A stretch of DNA of 64,000 bases from Candidatus Nitrosopumilus sediminis (lineage in GTDB: Archaea > Thermoproteota > Nitrososphaeria > Nitrososphaerales > Nitrosopumilaceae): positions 310,001-374,000 of the forward strand of contig NC_018656.1 of NCBI RefSeq assembly GCF_000299395.1, in the 5' to 3' direction. Of the stretch, positions 50,316 to 59,766 are shown piece after piece. Below the pieces are notes generated by a model that saw only the letters and a list, made by a program, of their open reading frames with translations, made no database searches and was not told the origin of the DNA. Both the position numbers and the translations under genes were made by a program. Numbering within the stretch: the stretch's first letter is position 1; every line of letters begins with the position of its first letter.

Positions 50316-50522
50316 TTTTATTCATGATTGTACATTAAATACAGATACTCAAAAATTCCTAGAATCCACTTTAATTCTGTGATTTCTTTATGTAAAACAA
50401 TAATTATCAATAATAAGAATTAGAATTCATTTGAAATAAGATCAATATGTGTAAATTTTTATGGATTTGAATCCCGATAAACAATCAAAATCAATTAATG
50501 ATAAGGAATACACTATTTCATT
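50316..50522. other. 207-bp intergenic region
   Basis: No ORF or strong dyad seen. It is AT-rich and holds the promoter region of the LhgO-like gene. Confidence 0.4.
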
Positions 50523-51818
50523 ATGAACAAATATGATGTTGCTATAATAGGTGGGGGGATTTTAGGTACATCAATCTCCTATTGGTTGTCTACACTGTAT
50601 GATCTTAAAGTCTGCGTAATTGAAAAAGAAGATGATGTGGCAAAGCACACTAGTAGTAGAAATACAGGAGTGGTCCATTCGCCTTTTTACTTGGATCCTT
50701 CAAAAAGAAAAATTTCATCAGTATCTTCTTTAATATCTCATGATTTATGGGAAATTTTTGCAAAGAAAAAATCCTTACCTTGGTTTGAAGTTGGAACAAT
50801 TGAGGTAGCATCTGATGAACATCAACATAAAACATTAGAGAAATATCTTAAATGGTCTAAACAAAATGGCATTCCTGATGATCAAATTGCTTTGCTTGAT
50901 TCAAATGAACTTTTAAAAAAAGAGCCTAACCTTCATGCATATTCTGGACTTTATTGTTCACGAGATGTATCAACTGACTATGGAGTTTTTACAAGAGAGT
51001 TACATAAAGAATCTGAAAAACATGGAACCGAGTTTCTATTCAACAAAGATGTACTAGATGTTAATGATGATTCAGAAGCAGAAATTACCTTTTCTGATAA
51101 TTCAACTTTGACTGCAAAATTTATGATAAATTGTTCTGGTGGCAATTCATTAGATATTGCTAAAAAATGTAATCTTGCAAAACAATACGATGATCTTCAT
51201 TTTCGAGGAGAATATTGGGTATCTGATAAAATTCATGCAGATTTAGTTAAAACAAATATCTACACTGTTGCAAGATTTCCTGAATTTCCATTTTTAGATC
51301 CTCATTGGATTAAAAGAGCTGATGGTACAACTGAGATTGGTCCTAATGCAGTTCCTGTGGCAACTCCTGAAACATATGAGGGCTATACAGGTGAACTAAA
51401 TGTTGCAGTAGCTAAAATTCGTGAAATATTTGGAGGAAATGTTAGACGTCTTCTCACAAATCGCAGTTTCTTATCTATGCTGTCTAAAGAATTCCTTAGC
51501 TCTATTTCAAAAACAAAAATGGTTCACCGAGTTCAGCAATTTATTCCAAAAGTTCAACCTGAATACTTTACTCGACACGGAACAGCAGGAATTCGAACTC
51601 CTGTAATTTCTCCAAAGGGCGAGTTTGTTAAAGATATTTTGGAGATTGTCGGGAAAAATTCATTTCATATTGTAAACTATAACTCTCCAGGGGCAACTGG
51701 CGCTCCAGCTTATTCTGCATTTATTGTAAAAACATTACAAGATAAAGGATTCCTGGATTATCCCCAAAAACCCAAAGAATCATTTTGGGATTTTGATGAA
51801 ATTATCGATCTTTTTTAA
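50523..51818 (+). CDS. lhgO: FAD-dependent oxidoreductase, L-2-hydroxyglutarate oxidase-like
   Basis: FAD-binding protein of 431 residues. The Rossmann motif DVAIIGGGILGTSISYWLS is at the N-terminus, followed by the DAO-family SSRNTGVVHSPFYLDPSKRK. A second FAD-contact FMINCSGGNSLDIA lies near residue 200 and the C-terminal HIVNYNSPGATGAPAYSAFI closes the site. The pattern fits L-2-hydroxyglutarate oxidase (LhgO/YgaF); exact substrate unproven. Convergent with the CBS protein; frames overlap by 4 bases. Confidence 0.85.
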   Translation: MNKYDVAIIGGGILGTSISYWLSTLYDLKVCVIEKEDDVAKHTSSRNTGVVHSPFYLDPSKRKISSVSSLISHDLWEIFAKKKSLPWFEVGTIEVASDEHQHKTLEKYLKWSKQNGIPDDQIALLDSNELLKKEPNLHAYSGLYCSRDVSTDYGVFTRELHKESEKHGTEFLFNKDVLDVNDDSEAEITFSDNSTLTAKFMINCSGGNSLDIAKKCNLAKQYDDLHFRGEYWVSDKIHADLVKTNIYTVARFPEFPFLDPHWIKRADGTTEIGPNAVPVATPETYEGYTGELNVAVAKIREIFGGNVRRLLTNRSFLSMLSKEFLSSISKTKMVHRVQQFIPKVQPEYFTRHGTAGIRTPVISPKGEFVKDILEIVGKNSFHIVNYNSPGATGAPAYSAFIVKTLQDKGFLDYPQKPKESFWDFDEIIDLF

Positions 51819-52639
51819 TTTTCATATTCTGTTATATCTTCTGATAATAAACTCAAACAAATATCCCAAGGCGTGATAATTTGATCCTGGAACAATACGC
51901 ATGGATGTTCCATCTCATACATGATTTTTGAAATTTCTTGAATTCTCAAATCTTCTGTAATGTTCTTTGCTTCTTCAAGATTAAATTCACTAGTTGGCAA
52001 ATCCATAAAATTTTCTGTTTCTTTAAGACATTTCAACTCCTCTGTGATTTTTTGAAGAATTATTCTATCATTGATAAATTTGTTAGAATCTGCAAGAAAA
52101 AGTCTCCTCGCATTAATTTCTAGCATGGAATTCAAAACCTCCCCTATTGTGTCTTTTTCATTAAACGTAATTGTTTTCTTTTTAGGTAATTTGGAAATAG
52201 ATCTTTCCGTCCTAACTTTAATTCCCACTTCTAGAAGTTTTTTTGCAGACAATGCTGAATAATCTGAAAACTCATTGGGTATTGCAGCAAATGCTCTTCT
52301 TGTGTCTTTCCAAAAACCCACCAATTCTTTTAGTTTTGATTTTCCTGTTACTGTTGGAAATCTTTTTTCCATTACATTCTCTACTGTAGTATTGTAGAAC
52401 AAACTTGAATTTGGATTCTCTACTAAAGGAATTATGATGTCTTTTCCACCCACAATTCCAATCGGTTTATCATTTTCACGTACAACTACAGAATCAGTAA
52501 ATGATTCTAATTGCTGTACAAGCATCCCTGTCGCAACCCATGTTTCAGTACCTTTCTCAATATTGACACAAAGTGATGCTGTTAAAGAATCTCCAAACAG
52601 TGATTCAAGTGACATTTCAGATATTGGCGTCGTACTCAT
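51815..52639 (-). CDS. CBS-domain protein
   Basis: A 274-residue cytosolic protein with four divergent CBS motifs in two pairs (DSVVVRENDKPIGIVGGKDI near residue 55, RFPTVTGKSKLKELVGFW, TITFNEKDTIGEVLNSMLEI, HPCVLFQDQIITPWDI). CBS pairs bind adenosine nucleotides and often sense energy state. No catalytic domain is fused. It may regulate an unlinked partner. Confidence 0.82.
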   Translation of the reverse strand: MSTTPISEMSLESLFGDSLTASLCVNIEKGTETWVATGMLVQQLESFTDSVVVRENDKPIGIVGGKDIIIPLVENPNSSLFYNTTVENVMEKRFPTVTGKSKLKELVGFWKDTRRAFAAIPNEFSDYSALSAKKLLEVGIKVRTERSISKLPKKKTITFNEKDTIGEVLNSMLEINARRLFLADSNKFINDRIILQKITEELKCLKETENFMDLPTSEFNLEEAKNITEDLRIQEISKIMYEMEHPCVLFQDQIITPWDICLSLLSEDITEYEN

Positions 52640-52746
52640 ATCTCTACACTAGCTATGATATTCACATTAAATAAAATCAATTATTATTTTCAAACCTGAA
52701 TCTCTTCAAATTAAGCTTAATATCATACAAAAATTCAATTCATTCT

Positions 52747-53028
52747 ATGCTGCCTGACAAGTGTTCTGTAAAGGAGGAGGGAAAAGCATGTGTAAATCCA
52801 CCTGAATTTATTATATCAATTGTTTCCGGAGATGATGAATATATGGTGGGATTGACTTGTCAGAAACATAAACAGATTGTCTCTGGCAAAATAGGCATTT
52901 TACAAAATGAAGGCAAGATGCATGATGGAAAGGTTAGTTTTTCACCTGTAAAGGCAGTAGGTACTGATTGTGTTCATGGTGATTCTGATGATTTTGTTCA
53001 GATTGACATGAATCGCTCAAAAAACTGA
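52747..53028 (+). CDS. Cys/His hypothetical protein (93 aa)
   Basis: Starts MLPDKCSVKEEGKACVNPPE with further LTCQKHKQIVSGKI and GTDCVHGDSDDFVQID. Four Cys and two His are spread along a small beta-rich chain, compatible with one metal site. The ATG is preceded by an AT-rich region. Family not recognised. 26 bases separate it from the next gene on the same strand. Confidence 0.7.
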   Translation: MLPDKCSVKEEGKACVNPPEFIISIVSGDDEYMVGLTCQKHKQIVSGKIGILQNEGKMHDGKVSFSPVKAVGTDCVHGDSDDFVQIDMNRSKN

Positions 53029-53054
53029 AATAATTTCAATTATAATATTTTGTA

Positions 53055-53426
53055 ATGCTTTTAGAATTGTTATCAGATCTAGTCAAAATTGATGATCTCT
53101 TACTTATTGTAAAAAACAGCGGTGCGGTAAGCGAGGTTCGAAGCCCTCTTAGCATAAGGCAGAAAGAAAAATGGATTATTATTGGCGAAAACGATGGTCC
53201 TGCGCACCTCCATGTCAATTCAGAACTGATAAAATCTGCAGAATTTGTGGAGGAAAAAAAACCTGAACGTACAAGTTTCAGTGTTCGTTTCTTTGATGAA
53301 AAAGGTGATAGAATTGTTGCAGTGTTTTTTACAAAAATGTATGATGATTCTAAGCAGCTAATTCCTGAAAGACAAATAATCTATGATCAATTAAAGCAAA
53401 AATTCACTTCTAAAATTCAATTTTAA
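53055..53426 (+). CDS. Haem-utilisation-like protein (ChuX/HutX-type half domain)
   Basis: A 123-residue protein. The segment SFSVRFFDEKGDRIVAVFFT with LIPERQIIYDQLKQKF resembles the C-terminal part of ChuX/HutX/HemS haem-utilisation domains, and GENDGPAHLHVNSELIKSAE has a His pair that could bind haem. The match is by eye and partial, so this is an inference. It follows the Cys/His gene at 52747. Confidence 0.6.
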   Translation: MLLELLSDLVKIDDLLLIVKNSGAVSEVRSPLSIRQKEKWIIIGENDGPAHLHVNSELIKSAEFVEEKKPERTSFSVRFFDEKGDRIVAVFFTKMYDDSKQLIPERQIIYDQLKQKFTSKIQF

Positions 53427-53433
53427 AAAAAAA

Positions 53434-53454
53434 CCTTGTCTGAAAAAGACAAGG
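53434..53454 (-). terminator. Intrinsic-type hairpin terminator
   Basis: CCTTGTCT-GAAAA-AGACAAGG is a perfect 8-bp stem. On the minus strand the stem is followed by nine T, a bacterial-style rho-independent shape and unusual for archaea. It lies just after the small minus-strand ORF at 53466-53552. Confidence 0.65.
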
Positions 53455-53465
53455 AAAAAAATCTT

Positions 53466-53552
53466 TTATTGAGACTCTTTCTTCTTCTTATCTTTTTCAG
53501 TTTGTACCTTAGCTAATTCTAATTCTTCATTTGTATGCTTGAATTTTTTCAT
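53466..53552 (-). CDS. 28-aa charged micro-ORF
   Basis: MKKFKHTNEELELAKVQTEK, then DKKKKESQ. A short, highly charged helix. The hairpin-T9 signal directly downstream supports a separate minus-strand transcript. It could also be a small RNA whose frame is accidental. Confidence 0.4.
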   Translation of the reverse strand: MKKFKHTNEELELAKVQTEKDKKKKESQ

Positions 53553-53621
53553 TCTGCTTTAATGCACCCATTTAGTTATAAAAACTGCACATTTTATGCG
53601 ATGTCGTCTCAAGCGTAAAAG

Positions 53622-54602
53622 TCAGTACCCTACAGAGTAAATTGGCTTCTTGCCTTTCATTCCAAGATCCAGATTTTTAACAGTAATTTGTGCCATTTTA
53701 GCTCTTGTCTCTTTTGATGAGCTTCCTATGTGTGGGGCAAGCACAATGTTTGATAGTTTGACAAAAGGATGTTTGCCACTGATCGGCTCAGTCTCAAACA
53801 CGTCTAATCCTGCACCTGAAATAACCCTCTTCTTCAAAGCAACTACTAAATCTTTTTCATTGATTACCTTTCCTCTTGATGTGTTAATTAGAAATGCCGT
53901 TTTTTTCATTTTTTTCAAAATTTTCATGTCAAACAACTTGTCTGTTTCCTTTGTGTGAGGCACATGAATGGAAATAAAATCACTTTCTGTAATCAGTTTT
54001 TCAAATGATACGTATTTTGCATTTAGTGATTTTTCCTTAGATTTTGAAACATGTTTTCTGTTATGATATGTTATTTTCATATCAAATGCCTTTGCTCTTT
54101 TAGCAAGTGTACTTCCAATTCTACCCAAACCCAAAATCCCAAGTGTCTTGCCCTGAAGATCAACTCCGACATAATCATATGCTCCGTAGATTTCTTTCCA
54201 TTTGCCATTTCGAATAATCCTGTCCCCTTCTGACACTCTTCTTGAGATGTCAAGTAATAATGAGAATGCAAGATCTGCTGTTGCGTCTGTTAATACTTCT
54301 GGAGTGTATCCAACACGAATCTTCTTTTTCTTGGCATGCTCTGTATCTATATGATCAAAGCCTACACTGTATGTGCTAATCACTTTAAGATTTTCAGCAC
54401 AATTGATAACTTCTTTGTCAATCTTATCATATGGAAAACATACGAGTCCGTCAATCTCTTTAATTTTTGATCGCAATTTTGTTTTAGGTATTGGAATCTT
54501 TCCAGAGTGAATTTCAACCTGATATCTTTTTTTCAACTCTTTTAGTGCAAAGTCGTGTAAGGTTCTTGTTAGAAAGACTTTGTTTTTCATCAGTCTTGAC
54601 AT
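53622..54602 (-). CDS. D-isomer-specific 2-hydroxyacid dehydrogenase
   Basis: NAD(P)-dependent dehydrogenase. The Rossmann motif GKTLGILGLGRIGSTLAKRA lies near residue 150. Catalytic residues are visible in NTSRGKVINEKDLV (Arg), GLDVFETEP (Glu) and LAPHIGSS (His). Fits glyoxylate/hydroxypyruvate reductase or phosphoglycerate-dehydrogenase-like enzymes lacking an ACT domain. I chose the ATG at 54602 (MSRLMKNKVFLTR); the frame continues to 54653, overlapping the divergent zinc-ribbon gene. Substrate uncertain. Confidence 0.9.
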   Translation of the reverse strand: MSRLMKNKVFLTRTLHDFALKELKKRYQVEIHSGKIPIPKTKLRSKIKEIDGLVCFPYDKIDKEVINCAENLKVISTYSVGFDHIDTEHAKKKKIRVGYTPEVLTDATADLAFSLLLDISRRVSEGDRIIRNGKWKEIYGAYDYVGVDLQGKTLGILGLGRIGSTLAKRAKAFDMKITYHNRKHVSKSKEKSLNAKYVSFEKLITESDFISIHVPHTKETDKLFDMKILKKMKKTAFLINTSRGKVINEKDLVVALKKRVISGAGLDVFETEPISGKHPFVKLSNIVLAPHIGSSSKETRAKMAQITVKNLDLGMKGKKPIYSVGY

Positions 54603-54643
54603 TAATCTCAAACCATTTATACGATTTCTTTGTAATTCCTGTG

Positions 54644-54799
54644 ATGTCTTCAAAGGCTGAAGGAGAGGAACAAATAGAAGAATTTGCTATTTGTGTAGAA
54701 TGTGGAAATTCAATTGAAAAATGTGTATGCGTATGTCCTTATTGTGGTGAGCGTGATAAATGTGAATGTGCTTTGTTTGATGCAGCTACCGGAGGTTAG
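54644..54799 (+). CDS. 51-aa Cys-rich zinc-ribbon protein
   Basis: MSSKAEGEEQIEEFAICVEC, GNSIEKCVCVCPYCGERDKC, then ECALFDAATGG. Eight Cys in C-x2-C, CVCVC-x2-C and C-x-C patterns suit two metal sites. The start at 54644 removes a longer featureless extension. It lies 50 bases before korA on the same strand and may be co-transcribed. Confidence 0.65.
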   Translation: MSSKAEGEEQIEEFAICVECGNSIEKCVCVCPYCGERDKCECALFDAATGG

Positions 54800-54848
54800 A
54801 AGAAATGAACTATCATACTATTAAAATTCAGGAAATGAGTGAAAATCT

Positions 54849-56759
54849 GTGAGTTCAGTAGATTTTACTTGGTTAATTGGAGGCCCTCAAGGCAGTGGTG
54901 TAGAATCAGCTGCCAACATATTTTCTCAAGTATGTGCAGAAATGGGATACCAAATTTTTGGAAAGAGAGAATTTTATTCTAACATCAAAGGTGAACACAG
55001 TTATTTTACGGTAAGAGTTGCTGATAAAAAAATCAATTCAAATGTAAATGACGTAAATCTTATGGCGTCTTTTGATGCTGAAACAATTTTTCGACATTAT
55101 GATGAATTGATTTCTGGTGGGGGAATAATCTATGATTCTGATTTGGAGGAGACAAAAACAGATGCTGTACATACGCTTGATGCTCCATTCAAAGAAAGAT
55201 TGCACAAAGAATTGGAATCAAAAAACAAACCCTTTACAATTGCAGGTGTGTTGGAAATTGCCAAGGAAAATGGCGTAAAACTATTTCCAGTATCTTTTAA
55301 GACAATACTTGAAACTCTTTCTGAAGAAACTGAAAATCCGCGTTTCCGTGGACTAGTCAGAATGTATAATGTAATTGGAGTCTCGTTGTCATTGGGATTA
55401 GTTAAGATGCCGCCAGACTCTTTACGAAAAACTATAGGATCAATATTCTCAAAAAAGCCTGAGATTGCAAAGATCAACCAAGAGACTGCAAACTATTCGT
55501 ACAATTATGCAACTGCAAAATTTGAAAATTTTAATCATACTTTACCTGAAACAGAAAAAGAACCTCAAACAATTTTGGTTCAAGGTTTTCAAGGAACTGC
55601 TTTAGGAAAAATGGCATGCGGTTGTAGATTCCAACCATACTATCCTATTACTCCTGCATCTGATGAATCTGTTTTCTTAGAAACAAATGAGATTTTAGAT
55701 GTTGTTGATGATAGGCCTGGTTCTATTGCAGTAATACAAGCTGAAGATGAAATATGTGCAATGGGTATGACTATTGGCGGTGCACTAACTGGAACTCGTT
55801 CTGCAACTTGCACATCTGGTCCAGGATTTGCGCTGATGATGGAAATGCTGGGTTGGGCAGGAATGAATGAAGTTCCTATAGTAATCACTAATTATCAAAG
55901 AAGTGGGCCTTCAACAGGTCTTCCTACAAGACACGGTCAAGATGATTTGCTTTTTGCAATATTTGCAGGCCATGGTGATTTTCCAAAAATTGTGTATGCA
56001 TCTGGTGATATTGAAGAGAGTTTCTATGATACTGGCAATTGTTTTAACTATGCTGAAATTTTCCAGGTTCCTTTAATTCATCTAATGGACAAGTTTCTTG
56101 CAAGTTCTGTTATTACATGTAAGAGATTTGATCCACAAAAAATCTCCATCAATCGAGGAAAACTCTTAGAAAAAATAGATGGTGATTACAGGCGATTTGA
56201 GTTCACTGATGATGGAATATCTCCTCGTTCTAGATTAGGACTTGATAATGGGATATTCTGGAATACTGGTGATGAATCTGATGAAACAGGTCATATCACT
56301 GAAGATCCTATTTTACGTGTAAAAATGATGGATAAGAGAATGTCCCGTCTAGATGTGATTCTAAAAGAGATTCCTGATGATGATAAGGCAAAGTCATTTG
56401 GCATTGAGGAGTACACTATAATTTCATGGGGATCTGCCAAAGGCCCAATACTTGATGCATTAGAGATGCTCAAAAAAGAAGGCATCTCAATTGGGTTTAT
56501 CCAATTAAAATTACTACATCCATTCCCAAGTGATTACGTTAATTCTCTGCTAAACGATGTCAAGACCATCATTGACATTGAAGCAAATCATTCAGGACAA
56601 CTGGGAAAACTCTTCAAACAAAATATTGGACGTGATGTTGATTACTTTATCTTAAAATACTCTGGCAGAGCAATGACTAGCACCGAAGTCTATGACTCAC
56701 TTAAGAAAATTGTTGAAAATAAAGCAAACAAACGAGAGGTACTAATGCATGGCGCTTAA
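54849..56759 (+). CDS. korA: 2-oxoacid:ferredoxin oxidoreductase, fused gamma/alpha subunit
   Basis: Larger subunit of KorAB, which oxidises 2-oxoacids or, in reverse, carboxylates acyl-CoA with reduced ferredoxin. The N-terminal gamma domain ([20 protein letters not shown]) is fused to the alpha domain ([37 protein letters not shown]). A C-terminal [14 protein letters not shown] domain ends the 636 residues. The start is GTG. It overlaps korB by 11 bases. It probably acts on 2-oxoglutarate or pyruvate for biosynthesis. Confidence 0.94.
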   Translation: MSSVDFTWLIGGPQGSGVESAANIFSQVCAEMGYQIFGKREFYSNIKGEHSYFTVRVADKKINSNVNDVNLMASFDAETIFRHYDELISGGGIIYDSDLEETKTDAVHTLDAPFKERLHKELESKNKPFTIAGVLEIAKENGVKLFPVSFKTILETLSEETENPRFRGLVRMYNVIGVSLSLGLVKMPPDSLRKTIGSIFSKKPEIAKINQETANYSYNYATAKFENFNHTLPETEKEPQTILVQGFQGTALGKMACGCRFQPYYPITPASDESVFLETNEILDVVDDRPGSIAVIQAEDEICAMGMTIGGALTGTRSATCTSGPGFALMMEMLGWAGMNEVPIVITNYQRSGPSTGLPTRHGQDDLLFAIFAGHGDFPKIVYASGDIEESFYDTGNCFNYAEIFQVPLIHLMDKFLASSVITCKRFDPQKISINRGKLLEKIDGDYRRFEFTDDGISPRSRLGLDNGIFWNTGDESDETGHITEDPILRVKMMDKRMSRLDVILKEIPDDDKAKSFGIEEYTIISWGSAKGPILDALEMLKKEGISIGFIQLKLLHPFPSDYVNSLLNDVKTIIDIEANHSGQLGKLFKQNIGRDVDYFILKYSGRAMTSTEVYDSLKKIVENKANKREVLMHGA

Positions 56760-57711
56760 ACTAGCTGATTACAAAACAGATGTCCATAACGATTGGTGTC
56801 CTGGTTGTGGAGACTTTGGAATAGTCAATGCAATCCAAATGGCATTAGCTGAGATGGGAATAGAACGAGACAAGGCTGCAATGTTTTCTGGAATTGGGTG
56901 CTCTGGCAAAACTTCTCATTTTATCAACACGTATGGAATTCATACATTACATGGAAGGGTATTGACATTTGCGCAAGGCGCAAAGATTGCAAATCCTGAA
57001 CTTACTGTTGTCGCAGTAGGGGGAGATGGTGATGGTTTAGGAATAGGTGCCGGCCATTTTGTTGCTGCTGGAAGACGAAACGTGGATATGACTTACATAA
57101 TTTTTGACAATGGAGTTTATGGTTTAACAAAGGGACAAGCTTCTCCTACTTTGAAACTCGGTGAAAAGACAAAATCACTACCATCTCCTAACACAAACTC
57201 AAATGTTAATCCAATTGGATTGGCAGTTGCAAGTGGTTTTACATTTGTAGCTCGAGGGTATTCATACGATGTACGACATCTCAAAGATTTGATAATTCAA
57301 GCAGTAAACCACAAGGGCTTGTCATTTTTAGATGTCTTACAGCCATGTCCAACTTACAATGATCTAAACACTAGAGACTGGTATGCTGGAACCGATTTAG
57401 TTGATGAAGCACAAAAAAGACATTCTAGAATATACAAACTAGAAGAGCAAGGGTATGAGCCAGTAGTCCACTATGATTCTGAAGTTGAAGTCAACGAGAA
57501 GCTATCTCAAGCTTTGATCAAATCTCTCGAATGGGGAAACAAAATCCCTATAGGTGTATTTTACAAAAATGAACTGGTTTCACCTTATACTCAGAGGGTA
57601 AAAGATAAGATTCCAAACTATTTGGAAAATCCTCCTGCAAAACAAAATATCTCCAAAAACGGTCACCCTAATACTGATATTTCAAAGATTTTGGATTCTC
57701 TAGAAGTATAG
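56749..57711 (+). CDS. korB: 2-oxoacid:ferredoxin oxidoreductase, beta subunit
   Basis: Thiamine-diphosphate-binding beta subunit of KorAB, 320 residues. The Cys motif [20 protein letters not shown] is N-terminal, with [20 protein letters not shown] next. The TPP/Mg motif [20 protein letters not shown] and [16 protein letters not shown] follow. The C-terminal Cys in LQPCPTYND is also conserved and is a likely iron-sulphur ligand. The ATG overlaps korA. Confidence 0.95.
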   Translation: MALKLADYKTDVHNDWCPGCGDFGIVNAIQMALAEMGIERDKAAMFSGIGCSGKTSHFINTYGIHTLHGRVLTFAQGAKIANPELTVVAVGGDGDGLGIGAGHFVAAGRRNVDMTYIIFDNGVYGLTKGQASPTLKLGEKTKSLPSPNTNSNVNPIGLAVASGFTFVARGYSYDVRHLKDLIIQAVNHKGLSFLDVLQPCPTYNDLNTRDWYAGTDLVDEAQKRHSRIYKLEEQGYEPVVHYDSEVEVNEKLSQALIKSLEWGNKIPIGVFYKNELVSPYTQRVKDKIPNYLENPPAKQNISKNGHPNTDISKILDSLEV

Positions 57712-57750
57712 TTTTTTGTTTTAGACCTAAGAAGTTATAGGCAAGTTTCA

Positions 57751-58203
57751 TTGAATATTATTTTGCATTTGAATATTAATGAATCAAACAAAATATTTAG
57801 AAAATCTATCATAAAGGGTTTTTTTGAACCTGAGCTTTTGAATTTAGATTTTCAAAAGTCTTCTGTAAAACATCCTTTAATCAATGATGGTGGTCTGATG
57901 CAATCTGATTTGCTTCATGTGTTTTTTGATGTAGAGACTGGCTCTGATTATCCTGATGGAGATGAGTGGTTTATTGTTGAATTATTATTTCCCCATGATG
58001 TTCAACTTCCTGATTCTATGAAAGGGACTGATTATTTTACAACTCTGTCTGTTGAAGATGGCAAAACGTTCTGGCATCATCGTGAACTAATTCGTTACAA
58101 ATATGGAAAGTCTAAAAAATTAATTGATGCGTTAGAATTTTTAGAATCAAAATACAAAGAACTTCATGAATTACTTGAGCCTTTGCAAAAAGATCTCAAA
58201 TAA
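57751..58203 (+). CDS. Hypothetical protein (150 aa)
   Basis: Soluble acidic protein with no recognised family. It has an N-terminal half with HLNINESNKIFRKSIIKGFF, a middle DVETGSDYPDGDEWFIVELL and a helical Lys/Leu C-terminus. The start is TTG at 57751. Convergent with the next gene, overlapping by 8 bases. Confidence 0.7.
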   Translation: MNIILHLNINESNKIFRKSIIKGFFEPELLNLDFQKSSVKHPLINDGGLMQSDLLHVFFDVETGSDYPDGDEWFIVELLFPHDVQLPDSMKGTDYFTTLSVEDGKTFWHHRELIRYKYGKSKKLIDALEFLESKYKELHELLEPLQKDLK

Positions 58204-58729
58204 TCTCTTTCCACGAATCTCCTCTGAATGTATACTTTTTATTTTCAGTTGATGCCGTGTCTAAACGCCATCTGATTGATTTAGAATCAAATTTGTATAT
58301 TATTTTTGTAATCTCTGATGGTAGTTTCTCCGGATCTAGGTGAAATGGTAATAATTCCAAAACAAAATCAATTTTTTCTAGTGCGTTATCAAACCATTGC
58401 TTGTCTTCAATGTCTACGGTGAAAACTATTTTTGGATTCCCTGAAAAATTAATTACAATTTTCAAAGCATTACCGCTGCCTCTTCTTCGCTTCATTTCTT
58501 TGAAAACAGCTTTGATTTTCTCCCAACGTTTGAACTCAAACCATTGAAAAAACTCTTCATTGAATTGTAGTGGAATATCAATATCTAGAAAACTAACAAA
58601 ATTATCGTCATTTGCTTCAATTTCGTCCTGAATTATGGTAAAATGGGAATTGAGAAACCCATAAAGAACTTCGATCTCCCAAGGTGAAATTCCATAATAT
58701 CGTAATGTCGTTTTCACATTTTCTGACAA
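58196..58729 (-). CDS. Hypothetical protein (177 aa)
   Basis: Soluble, acidic, aromatic-rich protein (YYGISPWEIEVLYGFLNSHF, EEFFQWFEFKRWEKIKAVFK) with a C-terminal WRLDTASTENKKYTFRGDSW. It has no motif I can name. ATG start at 58729. Divergent from the Met-rich gene at 58810. Confidence 0.7.
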   Translation of the reverse strand: MSENVKTTLRYYGISPWEIEVLYGFLNSHFTIIQDEIEANDDNFVSFLDIDIPLQFNEEFFQWFEFKRWEKIKAVFKEMKRRRGSGNALKIVINFSGNPKIVFTVDIEDKQWFDNALEKIDFVLELLPFHLDPEKLPSEITKIIYKFDSKSIRWRLDTASTENKKYTFRGDSWKEII

Positions 58730-58809
58730 TGATTTAAAATCCCAAAAATTGTAATTAAAGCTTCAAATCTGTCTAAACTAGTACAAATCAACCTTAAAAT
58801 TAAAATTAT

Positions 58810-59160
58810 GTGGAATTAGAGGTGAGTATAGATATGAAGAAAGAATTTGTAGTAAAAAGCATTGATTCTGCACCTGATGGAGCACCATATGTTGTAGTGT
58901 CATTATCATCTCTGAAGGATCTCAAAGAAGGAACTCAAACTCAACAACCACCTTTTGGTAGCCCAAAAGTTATGGGGTTCTCAAACATGAATGACATGAT
59001 GAAAGATTTGAACAAGATGATGTCTGGAATGGGCGGAATTGGTATGCAATCTGGTATCACTCAATTAAAACTAGAAATGCATGAATACAAAGAGTTGGGT
59101 CTTTCAGTTGGGGATAAAGTCTTTTTAGAATTAAGTAAGGCTGAAACTTTGGGTGTCTAG
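58810..59160 (+). CDS. Met/Gly-rich hypothetical protein (116 aa)
   Basis: N- and C-terminal beta segments (MKKEFVVKSIDSAPDGAPYV, GITQLKLEMHEYKELGLSVG then DKVFLELSK) flank a Met-rich loop (MNDMMKDLNKMMSGMGGIGM). The ends could form one beta-barrel-like fold with a flexible Met loop. No family recognised. GTG or ATG start at 58810. Confidence 0.7.
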   Translation: MELEVSIDMKKEFVVKSIDSAPDGAPYVVVSLSSLKDLKEGTQTQQPPFGSPKVMGFSNMNDMMKDLNKMMSGMGGIGMQSGITQLKLEMHEYKELGLSVGDKVFLELSKAETLGV

Positions 59161-59162
59161 TC

Positions 59163-59717
59163 CTACCAGATTGTGTTAAAGTATTTCCAACCATAAAATG
59201 CTGCAATAGTTCCAATTACAAATAACATTGGTTTCCATGCAAACACTGGGATGCTTGGGGTTGCAAGTTTTACTTTGTAGTTATCTACAATGGCGTGAAT
59301 ATTTTTCTTAATTTTATCATGCCAAATACTATAGTCGATTTGGTATTTTTTCATAATCTCTTCCACTTCGTAAACAACTGGTGTTCTCTGTGAAAACAAA
59401 TGTTGAAGATAATCCCTTGACACTTCTACTTCTGCGTGAATTCCGATTAGTCCTTTTTTCAAATCTACCATTCTAATATGCATCTCCCATGGTTTTTTCA
59501 ATTTAAGATTAAGACCACTTCCAATTTGATCTGGTTGTTTATGTTCAAGTTTTACTTTGGTAAATCCCTCTTTTGTGAAAATTTTTGTTAGTTCTTCAAA
59601 ACTTTTTTTTACTACAATGTGGAGTTGTTCTACGCCATCTTTACTATCTATATCGATTTTGTGTTTAATCCCATCAAAAAACGATATAGTTTTCGGATAT
59701 GTGGTAAAGTACTCCAT
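59163..59717 (-). CDS. C-terminally anchored hypothetical protein (184 aa)
   Basis: A soluble domain of about 155 residues followed by one transmembrane helix (WKPMLFVIGTIAAFYGWKYF) at the C-terminus, so it is likely tail-anchored. The middle includes KPWEMHIRMVDLKKGLIGIH, which resembles lipid- or START-like beta strands, but no family was identified. ATG at 59717. Confidence 0.7.
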   Translation of the reverse strand: MEYFTTYPKTISFFDGIKHKIDIDSKDGVEQLHIVVKKSFEELTKIFTKEGFTKVKLEHKQPDQIGSGLNLKLKKPWEMHIRMVDLKKGLIGIHAEVEVSRDYLQHLFSQRTPVVYEVEEIMKKYQIDYSIWHDKIKKNIHAIVDNYKVKLATPSIPVFAWKPMLFVIGTIAAFYGWKYFNTIW

Positions 59718-59766
59718 TTAGTTTTTTCAACAAATTCCTCTATTTAAAGCAGAACCAAGTTTCAGG

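Noticed and set aside
53110-53160. tRNA-like GGTTCGAAGCC segment
   Set aside because: No acceptor or anticodon stems can be formed around it, and it is inside a good coding frame.
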